A DNA stretch of 18,989 nucleotides from an uncultured Oscillibacter sp. (GCA_902462475.1 CABQCB010000007.1:1-18989); one strand, 5' to 3'; shown: positions 1 through 8,616, counted from the first letter of the stretch. The notes: generated by a model from the sequence alone, not told the origin. Numbers and translations are program-made.

Positions 1-662
1 AGGCGGGTCAGCTCCGCCATGGCCCGGGTCATCAGCAGCGCCTTGGTATTGTCCTGGAACCCAAGACCCGTGCAGATGCCGCAGCTGAGGGCCACCACGT
101 TTTTCATGGCACCGGACAGCTCCACGCCCACGATGTCATAGCTGGTGTAGATGCGGAAATAGTCATTCATGAACGCATCCTGCACAAACCGGGCAGCCGT
201 CCGGTCCGGACAGGCGGAGACGCAGCCGGTGGGCAGGCGGACTCCTACTTCCTCGGCGTGGGAGGGTCCGGAAAGTGCTACCACTTTACAGATATTCTTC
301 GTCTCCTCCTGCAGGATCTGGCTCATGCGCAGGTTCGTGTCCCGCTCAATGCCCTTGGATACGCTCACCAGCACCGTCTTTTCCGTCAGGTACGGGGCAA
401 TCTTCCGGCCCGTCTCCCGCACGGCAAAGGACGGCGCGGCGCATACCACGAGATCCGCCCCACGCAGGCAATCCAGATCCCCGGTAATATGGAGTGTCTC
501 CGGCAGGATCACCCCTTTGAGCAGCGGATTTTCCCGGGTCTTTTCCATCTCCGCGGCCTTGGCAGGATTATGGGACCAGAGCCACGTATCATGACCGTTG
601 TCACACAGCACCTGGCTCAGTGCCGTGCCCCAGCCGCCGCTGCCGACCACTACCGCTTTCAT
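1..662 (-). CDS. gpsA: NAD(P)H-dependent glycerol-3-phosphate dehydrogenase, C-terminal part cut off by the window edge
   Basis: Reduces dihydroxyacetone phosphate to sn-glycerol-3-phosphate in the cytosol, supplying the acyl acceptor for phospholipid synthesis. About 220 residues are visible of a family length near 330. The protein opens with the Rossmann dinucleotide motif GSGGWGTAL (about residues 7-15). It then shows the family signatures VSVSKGIE and GPSHAEEV, and near the left edge the catalytic-lysine region GVELSGAMKNVVAL followed by DNTKALLMTRAMAEL. The start ATG overlaps the plsY stop codon by 4 bases (ATGA), so translation is probably coupled. It is the third gene of der-plsY-gpsA; GpsA makes the substrate that PlsY acylates. 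In many Clostridia spoIVA lies further downstream, but that is outside the window. Identification is firm; only the 3' end is missing. Confidence 0.96.
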   Translation of the reverse strand, partial: MKAVVVGSGGWGTALSQVLCDNGHDTWLWSHNPAKAAEMEKTRENPLLKGVILPETLHITGDLDCLRGADLVVCAAPSFAVRETGRKIAPYLTEKTVLVSVSKGIERDTNLRMSQILQEETKNICKVVALSGPSHAEEVGVRLPTGCVSACPDRTAARFVQDAFMNDYFRIYTSYDIVGVELSGAMKNVVALSCGICTGLGFQDNTKALLMTRAMAELTR

Positions 663-1336
663 TGGGACCCCTCCTTCTTATGGTGGAAGCTGAATTTATT
701 TTCATTGCCATGGATGAGCCGCTGAATGTTGGCCCGGTGCTGCCAGACCACCAGACCTCCGATGATGAAGGCCAGCACTACGATGGACGGGTAGGGATAG
801 CAGTACCAGGAGATAAAGGGGAAGCTGGCCCCGGCCCACACGGAGCCCAGAGACACATACCGGGTCAATATGGCCAGGATCAAAAAGCCGCCCCAGACCA
901 CCAGGGCAATGCGCCAGTCCATCATAATGGCAATGGTGCCGCCGGAGAGGATGCCCTTGCCCCCCTTGAAATGGAACATGCAGGGGAACATGTGGCCCAG
1001 CAGGCACCAAAGAGCCGCCCAGTATTTTCCGAACACCAGGCCGCCAAACAGCCACTGCCCCAGCAAAACGGCAATGACTGCCTTCAGCACATCACACATG
1101 ATGACCACAAACGTCAGCGGGCCGCCAAATGTACGGTAGAAATTGGTCAGGCCCGCATTGCCGCTGCCATGACTGCGGACGTCATCCCGGAGAATATACT
1201 TAGAGACGATGACGGCGCCGTTGAAGCAGCCCAGGAAATACGCACCGACCGCAACCACCGCCAGCAGCAACACCAGCTCCGCGCCGGACGGCACCGCATA
1301 GATCACGATATCGGTCGCTCCGCCGCTCATAAACAT
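659..1336 (-). CDS. plsY: Acyl-phosphate:glycerol-3-phosphate 1-O-acyltransferase PlsY
   Basis: Integral membrane enzyme that transfers an acyl group from acyl-phosphate (made by PlsX) to glycerol-3-phosphate, giving lysophosphatidic acid. The roughly 225-residue product is a little longer than the typical 200 or so. It has several hydrophobic spans and the conserved loop GSGNAGLTNFYRTFG, which is the catalytic/phosphate motif of the family. A later loop, FKGGKGI, is the second conserved PlsY motif. The first loop has CFNGA where many family members have SxPxG. The start is ambiguous: GTG at 1339, ATG at 1336 and ATG at 1330 are in frame behind one AAGGAGGAG site. I chose the ATG at 1336, which shares a base with the der stop codon and sits 4 bases after GGAGG. 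It sits between der and gpsA and overlaps both neighbours. Confidence 0.96.
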   Translation of the reverse strand: MFMSGGATDIVIYAVPSGAELVLLLAVVAVGAYFLGCFNGAVIVSKYILRDDVRSHGSGNAGLTNFYRTFGGPLTFVVIMCDVLKAVIAVLLGQWLFGGLVFGKYWAALWCLLGHMFPCMFHFKGGKGILSGGTIAIMMDWRIALVVWGGFLILAILTRYVSLGSVWAGASFPFISWYCYPYPSIVVLAFIIGGLVVWQHRANIQRLIHGNENKFSFHHKKEGSQ

Positions 1337-2661
1337 CACTCCTCCTTATCGCCCTTCTGCCGGATGGAGAGGATGATGGGGGTGCCCTCCAGGCCGAAGG
1401 TATTGCGGATGCAGTTTTCGATATACCGCTGGTAGGAGAAGTGGAACAGCCGGGCGTCATTGCAGAAAATGACGAAGTGGGGCGGGCGGATGCCCACCTG
1501 GGTCATATAGTAGATCTTCAGGCGGCGGCCCTTGTCAGAGGGCGGCTGCACCCGGGTCTGGGCATCCGCCAGGACGTTGTTGAGCATGCCGGTGGTGATC
1601 CGGGTGCTGGCCTGGTTGGACACGTAGTCGATGAGCTCGAACAGCCGATCCACCCGCTGGCCGGTCTTGGCGGAGATGAACAAAATGGGAGCATAGGGCA
1701 TAAACGCCAGGTCCTGGCGGACCTTTTCCCGCATCTTGTCCATGGTCTTGCCGTCTTTTTCCACCAGGTCCCACTTATTGATGACGATGATGCTGGCCTT
1801 GCCGGCCTCGTGGGCCAGGCCCGCCACCTTGGTGTCCTGCTCCGTGACACCCTCGGTGGCGTCGATCATGATGAGGCACACGTCGCTGCGCTCAATGGCC
1901 ATAGTGGCCCGGAGGACGGAGTACTTTTCGATCTCCTCCTCCACCTTGGACTTGCGGCGGATGCCGGCGGTGTCGATGAACACGAACGCGCCCTTGTCGT
2001 TTTCAAACCGGGAGTCGATGGCATCCCGGGTAGTGCCGGCCACATCGGAGACGATGACCCGCTCCTCCCCCAGGATCTTGTTCACCAGGGAGGATTTGCC
2101 CGCGTTGGGCTTGCCGATGACGGCCACTTTGATGGCGTCATCCTCTTCCTCCTCTTCCTCCTCCGGCGGGAAATACTGCACGCAGGCGTCCAGCAGGTCG
2201 CCGGTGCCGTGGCCGTGGACGGCGGAGACGGCGATGGGGTCTCCCAGGCCCAGATTATAGAACTCGTAAAAATCCGGGTCGGTGGTGCCGGTGGAGTCCA
2301 TCTTGTTCACCGCCAGCACAATGGGCTTGCCGCTGCGCAGCAGCATGGAAGCCACCTCCTGGTCGGAGGCGGTGAGTCCGGTCTTGATATCCGTCAAAAA
2401 CACGATGACCGTTGCGTTGTCGATGGCGATCTGGGCCTGCTGACGCATGAACTCCAGGATCATATTGTCGGTGCGGGGCTCGATGCCGCCGGTGTCGATC
2501 AGGGTGAACTTCCGGCCGTTCCAGTCCGTCTCCCCGTAAATGCGGTCCCGGGTGACGCCGGGTGTATCCTCCACGATGGAAAGCCGCTTGCCGATCAGCT
2601 TGTTGAACAGCATGGACTTGCCTACGTTAGGCCGCCCCACGATGGCAACCACAGGTTTCAT
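1336..2661 (-). CDS. der: Tandem-domain ribosome biogenesis GTPase Der (EngA)
   Basis: Essential GTPase needed for late 50S subunit assembly. The 441 residues match the family length. First G domain: GRPNVGKS (9-16), DTPGVTRD, DTGG (56-59) and NKMD (119-122). Second G domain: GKPNAGKS (183-190), GTTRD, DTAG (230-233) and NKWD (295-298). The C-terminal KH-like domain follows, ending in a charged tail. The linker between the G domains contains a run of seven glutamates (about 167-173), an acidic linker common in Der proteins. The first gene of the operon der-plsY-gpsA, it starts at an ATG preceded by AGGAAAGGAAG. A good sigma-A promoter lies 45 bases upstream. The long plus-strand open frame opposite it is an antisense shadow. 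Confidence 0.98.
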   Translation of the reverse strand: MKPVVAIVGRPNVGKSMLFNKLIGKRLSIVEDTPGVTRDRIYGETDWNGRKFTLIDTGGIEPRTDNMILEFMRQQAQIAIDNATVIVFLTDIKTGLTASDQEVASMLLRSGKPIVLAVNKMDSTGTTDPDFYEFYNLGLGDPIAVSAVHGHGTGDLLDACVQYFPPEEEEEEEDDAIKVAVIGKPNAGKSSLVNKILGEERVIVSDVAGTTRDAIDSRFENDKGAFVFIDTAGIRRKSKVEEEIEKYSVLRATMAIERSDVCLIMIDATEGVTEQDTKVAGLAHEAGKASIIVINKWDLVEKDGKTMDKMREKVRQDLAFMPYAPILFISAKTGQRVDRLFELIDYVSNQASTRITTGMLNNVLADAQTRVQPPSDKGRRLKIYYMTQVGIRPPHFVIFCNDARLFHFSYQRYIENCIRNTFGLEGTPIILSIRQKGDKEE

Positions 2662-2705
2662 CGGCTCTCACTTCCTTTCCTCTGTTCTCATAAAAAACCA
2701 AGTTT

Positions 2706-2734
2706 ATTATACCCGCCCACCGGCGGGATAGCAA
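2706..2734 (-). promoter_or_regulatory. Sigma-A promoter of der-plsY-gpsA
   Basis: On the minus strand, -35 TTGCTA (2729-2734), a 17-base spacer and -10 TATAAT (2706-2711). The spacer contains a small GC palindrome (CCCGCC/GGCGGG). The promoter begins 12 bases after the rpmF terminator stem, so der is transcriptionally insulated from yceD-rpmF. Transcription would start about 40 bases before the der ATG. Confidence 0.8.
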
Positions 2735-2745
2735 GACAAAAAGCA

Positions 2746-2773
2746 AGGAGGGAAGAGCTTTCTCTTCCCTCCT
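2746..2773 (-). terminator. Rho-independent terminator of yceD-rpmF
   Basis: A 12-base-pair perfect stem, AGGAGGGAAGAG with CTCTTCCCTCCT, around a 4-base loop. Reading the minus strand, it is followed by TGCTTTTTG. It starts 22 bases after the rpmF stop codon. The T-rich tract is interrupted near the stem, but the stem is strong. Confidence 0.82.
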
Positions 2774-2795
2774 AAAGCAAGCATGCAATTGTGCC

Positions 2796-2990
2796 TTACT
2801 TCGCGACGACGGACTTCACAACCTTGACCTCACGGCCATTGTAAGTACCGCACTCCTGGCACATTCTGTGAGGCAGGTGCAGCGCACCGCATTTCGGGCA
2901 TGCAACGAGACCGGGCATGTCCAGCTTCCAGTGAGAGCTGCGCCGCTTGTCGCGTCTTGCTTTGGATACTTTTCCCTTAGGTACTGCCAT
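2796..2990 (-). CDS. rpmF: 50S ribosomal protein bL32
   Basis: Zinc-ribbon protein of the large ribosomal subunit. The 64-residue product starts MAVPKGKVSKARRDKRR, the classic bL32 N-terminus, followed by a zinc ribbon with two CxxC pairs (CPKC and CQEC). I placed the start at 2990 rather than at an upstream in-frame codon because AAGGAGGTG lies 5 bases before this ATG and the family begins at this MAVP. It is co-transcribed with yceD, 60 bases upstream, as in many bacteria, and is followed by a strong terminator. Presence of all four cysteines argues for the zinc-containing (C+) paralogue. Confidence 0.98.
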   Translation of the reverse strand: MAVPKGKVSKARRDKRRSSHWKLDMPGLVACPKCGALHLPHRMCQECGTYNGREVKVVKSVVAK

Positions 2991-3050
2991 TATGACACCT
3001 CCTTGATCTTTCAAAGGCGCGGGAGGTCAAGCCCGTCCTTATTTTATCCT

Positions 3051-3548
3051 TTATTTGTTCTCCAAAAGCTTGGCCAGGACTGCCAGCCGCGGGTCTTGCT
3101 CCTTTTTACAGGAACAGGGGCCGAGGTTCAGATCAGCGCCGCACCTGGGGCACAGTCCTTTGCAATCTTCCGAACACAGAGTTTTGGTGTCCATTCCGAG
3201 AATGAACGCGGTGCGGGCCAGCTCGCCCACATCCACCTTGTCCTGCTCCAGCAGCACGATCTCGTCGTTGTCCTCGTCCTGGAGCTCCTGGGCCAGCATA
3301 CAGCTGTACGGCACTTCCTTATCCTGGGAAAATGCCTTCCCGCAGCGGTCACACACCGCATCCAGCGTGGTGCGGGCTGTCAGGTCCAGATGCAGCACGT
3401 CGGCGCTGCTGTACGCCTCGCCCTCCACCGTCACCGGCTGGCTGACGGGATGCCGGCCGGAAAATTCCAGATCGGAAAGATCCATGGTAAACCGGAACGG
3501 CAGGCGCGTACCAGGGTCGCGCAAAATCGGTTTTACATCTAAAAGCAT
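3051..3548 (-). CDS. yceD: YceD/DUF177 family protein, 23S rRNA accumulation factor
   Basis: Small cytosolic protein of the DUF177 family. In E. coli and plants, relatives are needed for normal 23S rRNA accumulation; the biochemical role is unclear. The 165-residue product has the expected layout: an N-terminal beta-rich part, a CDRC pair near the middle, an acidic segment (ELQDEDNDEIVLLEQDKVDVGELA), and a C-terminal cysteine cluster, CxxDCKGLCPRCGADLN followed by CSC. The GLCPxCGxNLN-like block is the family hallmark and probably binds zinc. It lies directly upstream of rpmF on the same strand, the conserved yceD-rpmF arrangement. A GAGG ribosome binding site lies 6 bases before the ATG, and a consensus promoter lies just upstream. 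Confidence 0.93.
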   Translation of the reverse strand: MLLDVKPILRDPGTRLPFRFTMDLSDLEFSGRHPVSQPVTVEGEAYSSADVLHLDLTARTTLDAVCDRCGKAFSQDKEVPYSCMLAQELQDEDNDEIVLLEQDKVDVGELARTAFILGMDTKTLCSEDCKGLCPRCGADLNLGPCSCKKEQDPRLAVLAKLLENK

Positions 3549-3575
3549 AAGCTACCTCGCAATGACACGAGTAGT

Positions 3576-3604
3576 ATTATAATAGATGGACCACCCGTTG
3601 TCAA
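3576..3604 (-). promoter_or_regulatory. Consensus sigma-A promoter of yceD-rpmF
   Basis: On the minus strand, a perfect -35 TTGACA (3599-3604), exactly 17 bases of spacer and a perfect -10 TATAAT (3576-3581). This is the strongest promoter in the window, as expected for a ribosomal protein operon. The 86-base gap to the upstream unknown genes shows no terminator, so some read-through is possible. Confidence 0.93.
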
Positions 3605-3634
3605 ACAGTTTTTTCAATTTCTTCCGGATTTCTT

Positions 3635-4108
3635 TTACCGCTTGTCCTTTTCCGGGTCCAGATGCTTCCGCTCCAGATCGATGCCCATGATGGCAAAGCG
3701 GAACCCGCTGCGGATCACCTCATAGGTGGTGATATGGTAGGCATCGGACGGCCAGCGGTCCTCCCACTCCTGGCGCAGCATGCCCGCAAGGCGGCCGCAC
3801 ATAGGGTCGGGCATCTCCAGCAGCATGGGCGAGAGGTAATTGACCATCATCTGCTTCTCACTCACCCGCACCGCGCCCCGGTTCCAGAAGCGCTGTCGCT
3901 TCCATCCGGCCGCCAGGGCGTCCACCAGCGCGCAGGAAAGCGTGCGGAGCTTTTCTTCATCTCCATCGGCGTCCCGCACGGCCTGGGCATACAGGGGGCC
4001 GTACTGCTCCATATACGCCCGGAACGCATCCGGGTAGTCCCGGCGGGTAAAGCGGGGGATCCACTGGTCCGCCTCCCGCACGGCAGCGCACAGCGTCTCC
4101 ACGTTCAC
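3635..4108 (-). CDS. Hypothetical protein, 157 residues, no family recognised
   Basis: I do not recognise this family. The product looks soluble and mostly helical: no membrane span or signal peptide, several tryptophans and arginines, and a charged C-terminus ending in DPEKDKR. It starts at a GTG (4106-4108) that overlaps the stop of the upstream membrane-protein gene as GTGA, with GAGGAGG 8 bases before it. Coding-type third-position bias and the tight coupling support a real gene. The partner upstream is a small two-span membrane protein, so the two may act together at the membrane, but this is only context. No terminator is visible after its stop before the yceD promoter. Confidence 0.75.
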   Translation of the reverse strand: MNVETLCAAVREADQWIPRFTRRDYPDAFRAYMEQYGPLYAQAVRDADGDEEKLRTLSCALVDALAAGWKRQRFWNRGAVRVSEKQMMVNYLSPMLLEMPDPMCGRLAGMLRQEWEDRWPSDAYHITTYEVIRSGFRFAIMGIDLERKHLDPEKDKR

Positions 4109-4419
4109 GTCCGTCCCTCCTCTTCTTCCTCAGCCTCAGCGATTTCCTCGACCTTTTCCGTCTGCTCCGGCTCGTCCGACCAGCTGTCCGGGTCATCCAT
4201 GTGCTCCACGCCGTAGCGGTAAGCCTTCCACTCCCGCCACAGCATCCATGCGCCCGCTACGGTGAACACGGTGCCGCCGATGATGTTCACCGCCGGCTGG
4301 GGCGCCTCGGGGAGATTTCTAAACAGCTGGATGGCCGTATAGATAAGGTATCCGCCGCCCAGCACCCAGATATAGTTTACCCGGCCGGTCTGCTTTTTGT
4401 CTTGCTTTTGCTGGCTCAT
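4105..4419 (-). CDS. Small membrane protein of unknown function with acidic tail
   Basis: The 104-residue product has a basic, lysine/glutamine-rich N-terminus (MSQQKQDKKQTGR). Two hydrophobic segments follow, about residues 15-33 and 43-61, and then a strongly acidic C-terminal third ending in a run of glutamates. Two membrane spans with both ends cytosolic is the likely topology. I do not recognise a named family. The gene overlaps the next one by 4 bases (GTGA), so the two are co-translated. The divergent pseudouridine synthase gene starts about 100 bases away. Upstream, only a weak AAAGAGAG ribosome binding site is seen, and I could not pick a convincing promoter on this strand. Confidence 0.75.
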   Translation of the reverse strand: MSQQKQDKKQTGRVNYIWVLGGGYLIYTAIQLFRNLPEAPQPAVNIIGGTVFTVAGAWMLWREWKAYRYGVEHMDDPDSWSDEPEQTEKVEEIAEAEEEEEGRT

Positions 4420-4449
4420 GGTCTCATTCGCTCTCTTTCCAGAAAATTC

Positions 4450-4480
4450 TTGCGCCCATCGCTTTACAACCCGGGCGCAA
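4450..4480. repeat. Perfect 8-bp inverted repeat overlapping a promoter, candidate operator
   Basis: TTGCGCCC (4450-4457) and GGGCGCAA (4473-4480) form a perfect inverted repeat with a 15-base centre. The centre contains the -35 box of the plus-strand promoter and the right arm lies in its spacer. The region is also the divergent intergenic space between two genes. It could be a repressor site or a hairpin; no cognate regulator is nearby. Confidence 0.4.
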
Positions 4481-4491
4481 ACGGGTATGAT
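4463..4491 (+). promoter_or_regulatory. Sigma-A promoter of the pseudouridine synthase gene
   Basis: -35 TTTACA (4463-4468), 17-base spacer, -10 TATGAT (4486-4491). The predicted start of transcription lies about 22 bases before the ATG at 4521, giving a short leader that carries the GGAGG site. Confidence 0.75.
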
Positions 4492-4520
4492 AAGGTGAAA
4501 CTTTCCAACGGGAGGATATC

Positions 4521-5483
4521 ATGCGGGAATTCACCATCGGAAAAAACGACGCCGGCCAGCGGCTGGACCGCTTTGTGGCCAAGAACCTGCCGCTGCTGCC
4601 CCCCGCCCTGCTGCAAAAGTACATCCGCCTCAAGCGGATCAAGGTCAACGGCAAGGGCTCCAAGCGGGACACGCGGCTCACAGCCGGCGATGTCCTTCAA
4701 TTATATATCAATGATGAGTTTTTTGACAAGCCCTCTGAGGAAAACATGTTCCTCACCCTTTTTTCGCCCCAGCTGGACATCGTCTACGAGGACGAGAACC
4801 TGCTGCTGGTAAACAAGCGGCCCGGCCTGGTGGTCCACGCCGATGAAACGGAGAAGGTCAACACTCTCATCAACCACATCCAGGCCTACCTTTATCAAAA
4901 GCGGGAGTGGAACCCCAAGTGGGAAAACGCCTTTGCCCCCGCCCTTTGCAACCGGATCGACCGCAACACCGGCGGCATCGTCATCGCCGCCAAAAACGCC
5001 GAGACGCTGCGCATCCTCAACGAGAAGATCCGGGACCACGAGCTGGAAAAATCCTACCTGTGCATCACCGTGGGCCGTCCCAACCCCGCCGCCGGAAAAG
5101 TGGAGGGCTTCCTCTTTAAGGACGAGGCCAAAAAGCAGGTCTACTTCCATTCCCGGCCGGTCCCCGGCGGTAAGACCGCCGTCACCCTTTACAAGACCCT
5201 GGAGACCCGGGGCCCCCTCTCCTTGGTGGAGTGCCGTCTGCTCACCGGCCGGACCCACCAGATCCGCGTATCCATGGCGCATCTGGGCTGTCCGCTGCTG
5301 GGAGACGGCAAGTACGGCCGGGGCGAGGTGAACCGCCGCTACGGCGAGACCCGCCAGGCCCTCTACTCCTACAAGCTCTCTTTCTCCCTGCCCACAGACG
5401 CGGGGATTTTGAACTATCTGCGGGGCCGGACGTTCACCGTGGCGGAGATCCCCTTCCGGGAGAAATATTTTCCCCATATTTAA
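4521..5483 (+). CDS. RluC/RluD-family 23S rRNA pseudouridine synthase
   Basis: Converts specific uridines to pseudouridine, most likely in 23S rRNA. The 320-residue protein has an N-terminal S4 RNA-binding domain (about 12-64, with RLDRFVAKN and the VNG turn) followed by the catalytic domain. The active-site block reads NRIDRNTGGIV, with the catalytic aspartate at about residue 147. This differs from the usual HRLDxxTSG, as in a Clostridial subgroup of the family. The GRTHQIR motif (243-249) is intact. The start ATG follows GGAGGATATC closely. Which uridine is modified cannot be read from sequence, so I give no numbered gene name. It is a single-gene unit between a divergent pair of unknown genes and potABCD. 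Confidence 0.92.
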   Translation: MREFTIGKNDAGQRLDRFVAKNLPLLPPALLQKYIRLKRIKVNGKGSKRDTRLTAGDVLQLYINDEFFDKPSEENMFLTLFSPQLDIVYEDENLLLVNKRPGLVVHADETEKVNTLINHIQAYLYQKREWNPKWENAFAPALCNRIDRNTGGIVIAAKNAETLRILNEKIRDHELEKSYLCITVGRPNPAAGKVEGFLFKDEAKKQVYFHSRPVPGGKTAVTLYKTLETRGPLSLVECRLLTGRTHQIRVSMAHLGCPLLGDGKYGRGEVNRRYGETRQALYSYKLSFSLPTDAGILNYLRGRTFTVAEIPFREKYFPHI

Positions 5484-5484
5484 C

Positions 5485-5499
5485 GGGGGATTTTCCCCC
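5485..5499. terminator. Short GC hairpin after the pseudouridine synthase gene, weak terminator candidate
   Basis: GGGGGA (5485-5490) pairs with TCCCCC (5494-5499) around a TTT loop, directly after the stop codon at 5483. It is followed by AATCTCTTGACA, not by a T-tract, so intrinsic termination would be poor. The pot promoter begins 6 bases later. Confidence 0.3.
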
Positions 5500-5505
5500 A
5501 ATCTC

Positions 5506-5534
5506 TTGACATTTCGGGACGCTTCCGATATCAT
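5506..5534 (+). promoter_or_regulatory. Sigma-A promoter of potABCD
   Basis: Perfect -35 TTGACA (5506-5511), 17-base spacer and -10 TATCAT (5529-5534). The predicted transcript has a leader of about 90-95 bases before potA. Within it TCCCCC (5565-5570) can pair with GGGGGA (5623-5628), which overlaps the potA ribosome binding site. Nested inside, TTTCAT (5590-5595) can pair with ATGAAA (5616-5621). Confidence 0.8.
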
Positions 5535-5634
5535 TCATAATTGCTGAATTTCGACGAGAAAGGTTCCCCCTCAACAGAGAAAAGAGGCGTTTCATTTTAA
5601 ATCAATTTTTTTATGATGAAATGGGGGAGGATAT

Positions 5635-6811
<1,177 letters not shown>

Positions 6812-6822
<11 letters not shown>

Positions 6823-7693
6823 GCTCTCTTGGTTCGCCGTCCCCTATGTTGTCTGGATGGCGCTTTTCGTGGTGGCACCCATCATCATGGTGGTCATCTA
6901 CGCCTTTTCCACCGCCGACGGCGGCTTCACCCTTGCAAACTTCACCCGTATGGGTACCTATGCGGTGGTGTTCACCCGCTCGTTCAAGCTGGCGCTCATC
7001 GCAACGCTGGTGTGCCTGCTGATCGGCTATCCCATCTCCTATATCATGAGCAAGGAGGGCCGGCAGTTCCAGCGGGTGGGCATGGTGCTCATCATGCTGC
7101 CCATGTGGATGAACTTTTTGCTGCGGACCTATTCCTGGATGTCCATTCTGGAAAACAACGGCCTTTTGAACCAGTTCTTCCAGAACATCGGCCTCATCGA
7201 TCTCTATAACACGATCGCCATGCACTTTGCGGCCGATCCGGCATCCTACACGCCCATCACCCACTTCCAGATGCTCAATACCCAGGGCGCCGTGGTGCTG
7301 GGTATGGTCTATAACTACCTGCCCTTTATGATCCTGCCCATCTACTCGGTCATCATCAAGCTGGACCACTCCCTGATCGAGGCGGCCCGGGACTTGGGCG
7401 CCAACACCTTCCAGGTGTTCCGGCGGGTGATCCTGCCGCTGAGCCTGCCCGGTGTGCTCTCCGGCATCACCATGGTGTTCGTGCCCTCCGTGTCCACGTT
7501 CGCCATCAGCAAGATGCTGGGCGGCGGCACAGAGCTGCTGCTGGGCGACCTCATTGAACAGCAGTTCATGGGCAATGCCTATAACCCCCAGCTGGGTGCC
7601 GCCATCTCCCTGGTGATGATGGTGATCGTGGTGGTGTGCATGTGGGTGATGAATCGCTTCGGTGAGGGCGAGGAACAGGCGGTGATGCTGTGA
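6812..7693 (+). CDS. potB: Spermidine/putrescine ABC transporter permease PotB
   Basis: Membrane-spanning half of the polyamine channel. The 293 residues contain six predicted spans. They also contain the EAA coupling loop, [25 protein letters not shown] (quoted here as [10 protein letters not shown] at 190-199 then LPLSLPG), which contacts the PotA ATPase. A periplasmic-side segment of about 25 residues before residue 155 ([14 protein letters not shown]) is longer than in the E. coli protein. The start ATG lies inside the end of potA (11-base overlap) behind GAGGAGGAG. The stop overlaps the potC GTG start, so potA, potB and potC form a translationally coupled block. The short C-terminus after the last span ([10 protein letters not shown]) is cytosolic. 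Confidence 0.94.
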
Positions 7694-8556
7694 AAAAGAA
7701 CAATTCTGCGCTCAACCGCCTGTTTATGGTGCTGGTGTTCGTCTTTTTGTACGCACCCATCATCCTGCTCATTATCTTTTCCTTCAACGCCGGCAACAGC
7801 AATACCGTCTGGAAGGGCTTTTCCCTCACCTGGTACAAAGACCTGCTCCATGACCGGCTCATCATGCAGAGTGTCTACACCACGCTGCTGGTGTCTCTGC
7901 TGGCTACGGCCATCGCCACGGTGGCCGGTACTTTCGCCGCCATCGGTTTTTACTCCATGCGCCGCCGGGTGCGGGAGCCGCTGATGACCATCAACAACAT
8001 CCCCATGATGAACGCGGATATCGTCACAGGCGTGTCTTTGTGCCTGTTCTTCGTGGCGTTTTTTGGCTTCTGGGGCGACTTTGCCTCCTGGTTCAACGGC
8101 ATCCAGTCCCTGATCCAGCTGCCTACCCGGCTGACCATGGGCTTCGGCACGCTGCTCATCGCCCACGTCAGCTTCAACATTCCCTACGTCATTTTGTCCG
8201 TGGGGCCCAAGCTGCGGCAGATGGATAAAAACCTGGTGGACGCCGCCCAGGACCTGGGCTGCACCTGGATGCAGGCCTTCTTCAAGGTCATATTGCCGGA
8301 GATCAAGCCCGGCATCGTCTCCGGCGCTCTGACGGCCTTTACCATGAGCATTGACGACTTCGTCATCAGCTATTTCACTGCCGGCTCTTCCGCTTCCACT
8401 CTGGCCATGACCATCTACGGCATGACCAAAAAGCGGGTCAGCCCGGAGATCAACGCCATTTCCACATTGCTGTTCGTGACCGTGCTGATTCTGCTGGCCA
8501 TCGTGAACATCCGGGAGGCCCGGCAGGAGCGCCGCCGGGAGATCCGGCGCATCTGA
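7690..8556 (+). CDS. potC: Spermidine/putrescine ABC transporter permease PotC
   Basis: Second permease subunit, paired with PotB. The 288 residues have six predicted spans, starting with a basic N-terminus and a span at about 11-31. The ATPase-coupling loop reads DAAQDLGCTWMQAFFKVILP (184-203), the EAA-type motif with Asp in place of Glu. The block SIDDFVISYFTAG is a PotC-type conserved segment near the end of the transmembrane domain. The GTG start at 7690 overlaps the potB stop (GTGA). No strong ribosome binding site precedes it, which fits translation by coupling from potB. The C-terminus is basic (REARQERRREIRRI). Sixty bases separate it from potD. Confidence 0.94.
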   Translation: MKKNNSALNRLFMVLVFVFLYAPIILLIIFSFNAGNSNTVWKGFSLTWYKDLLHDRLIMQSVYTTLLVSLLATAIATVAGTFAAIGFYSMRRRVREPLMTINNIPMMNADIVTGVSLCLFFVAFFGFWGDFASWFNGIQSLIQLPTRLTMGFGTLLIAHVSFNIPYVILSVGPKLRQMDKNLVDAAQDLGCTWMQAFFKVILPEIKPGIVSGALTAFTMSIDDFVISYFTAGSSASTLAMTIYGMTKKRVSPEINAISTLLFVTVLILLAIVNIREARQERRREIRRI

Positions 8557-8616
8557 GGTCCCACGGCCTATTGGCCTTGAGATAAATTTTAGGAGAAACA
8601 CTGGAGGAATGATCAA

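Noticed and set aside
2712..2727. Small GC palindrome between the rpmF terminator and der
   Set aside because: It lies wholly within the der promoter spacer, has six base pairs and no T-tract, so it is not a second terminator; an operator role is unsupported.
1441..2775. A 444-codon plus-strand open frame opposite der
   Set aside because: It runs antisense to a fully conserved Der protein and its composition is typical of a mirrored GC-rich gene. It also extends across the rpmF terminator and der promoter.
8565..8576. Hairpin GGCC-TATT-GGCC between potC and potD as a terminator or attenuator
   Set aside because: Only four base pairs and no T-tract; too weak to affect transcription on its own.
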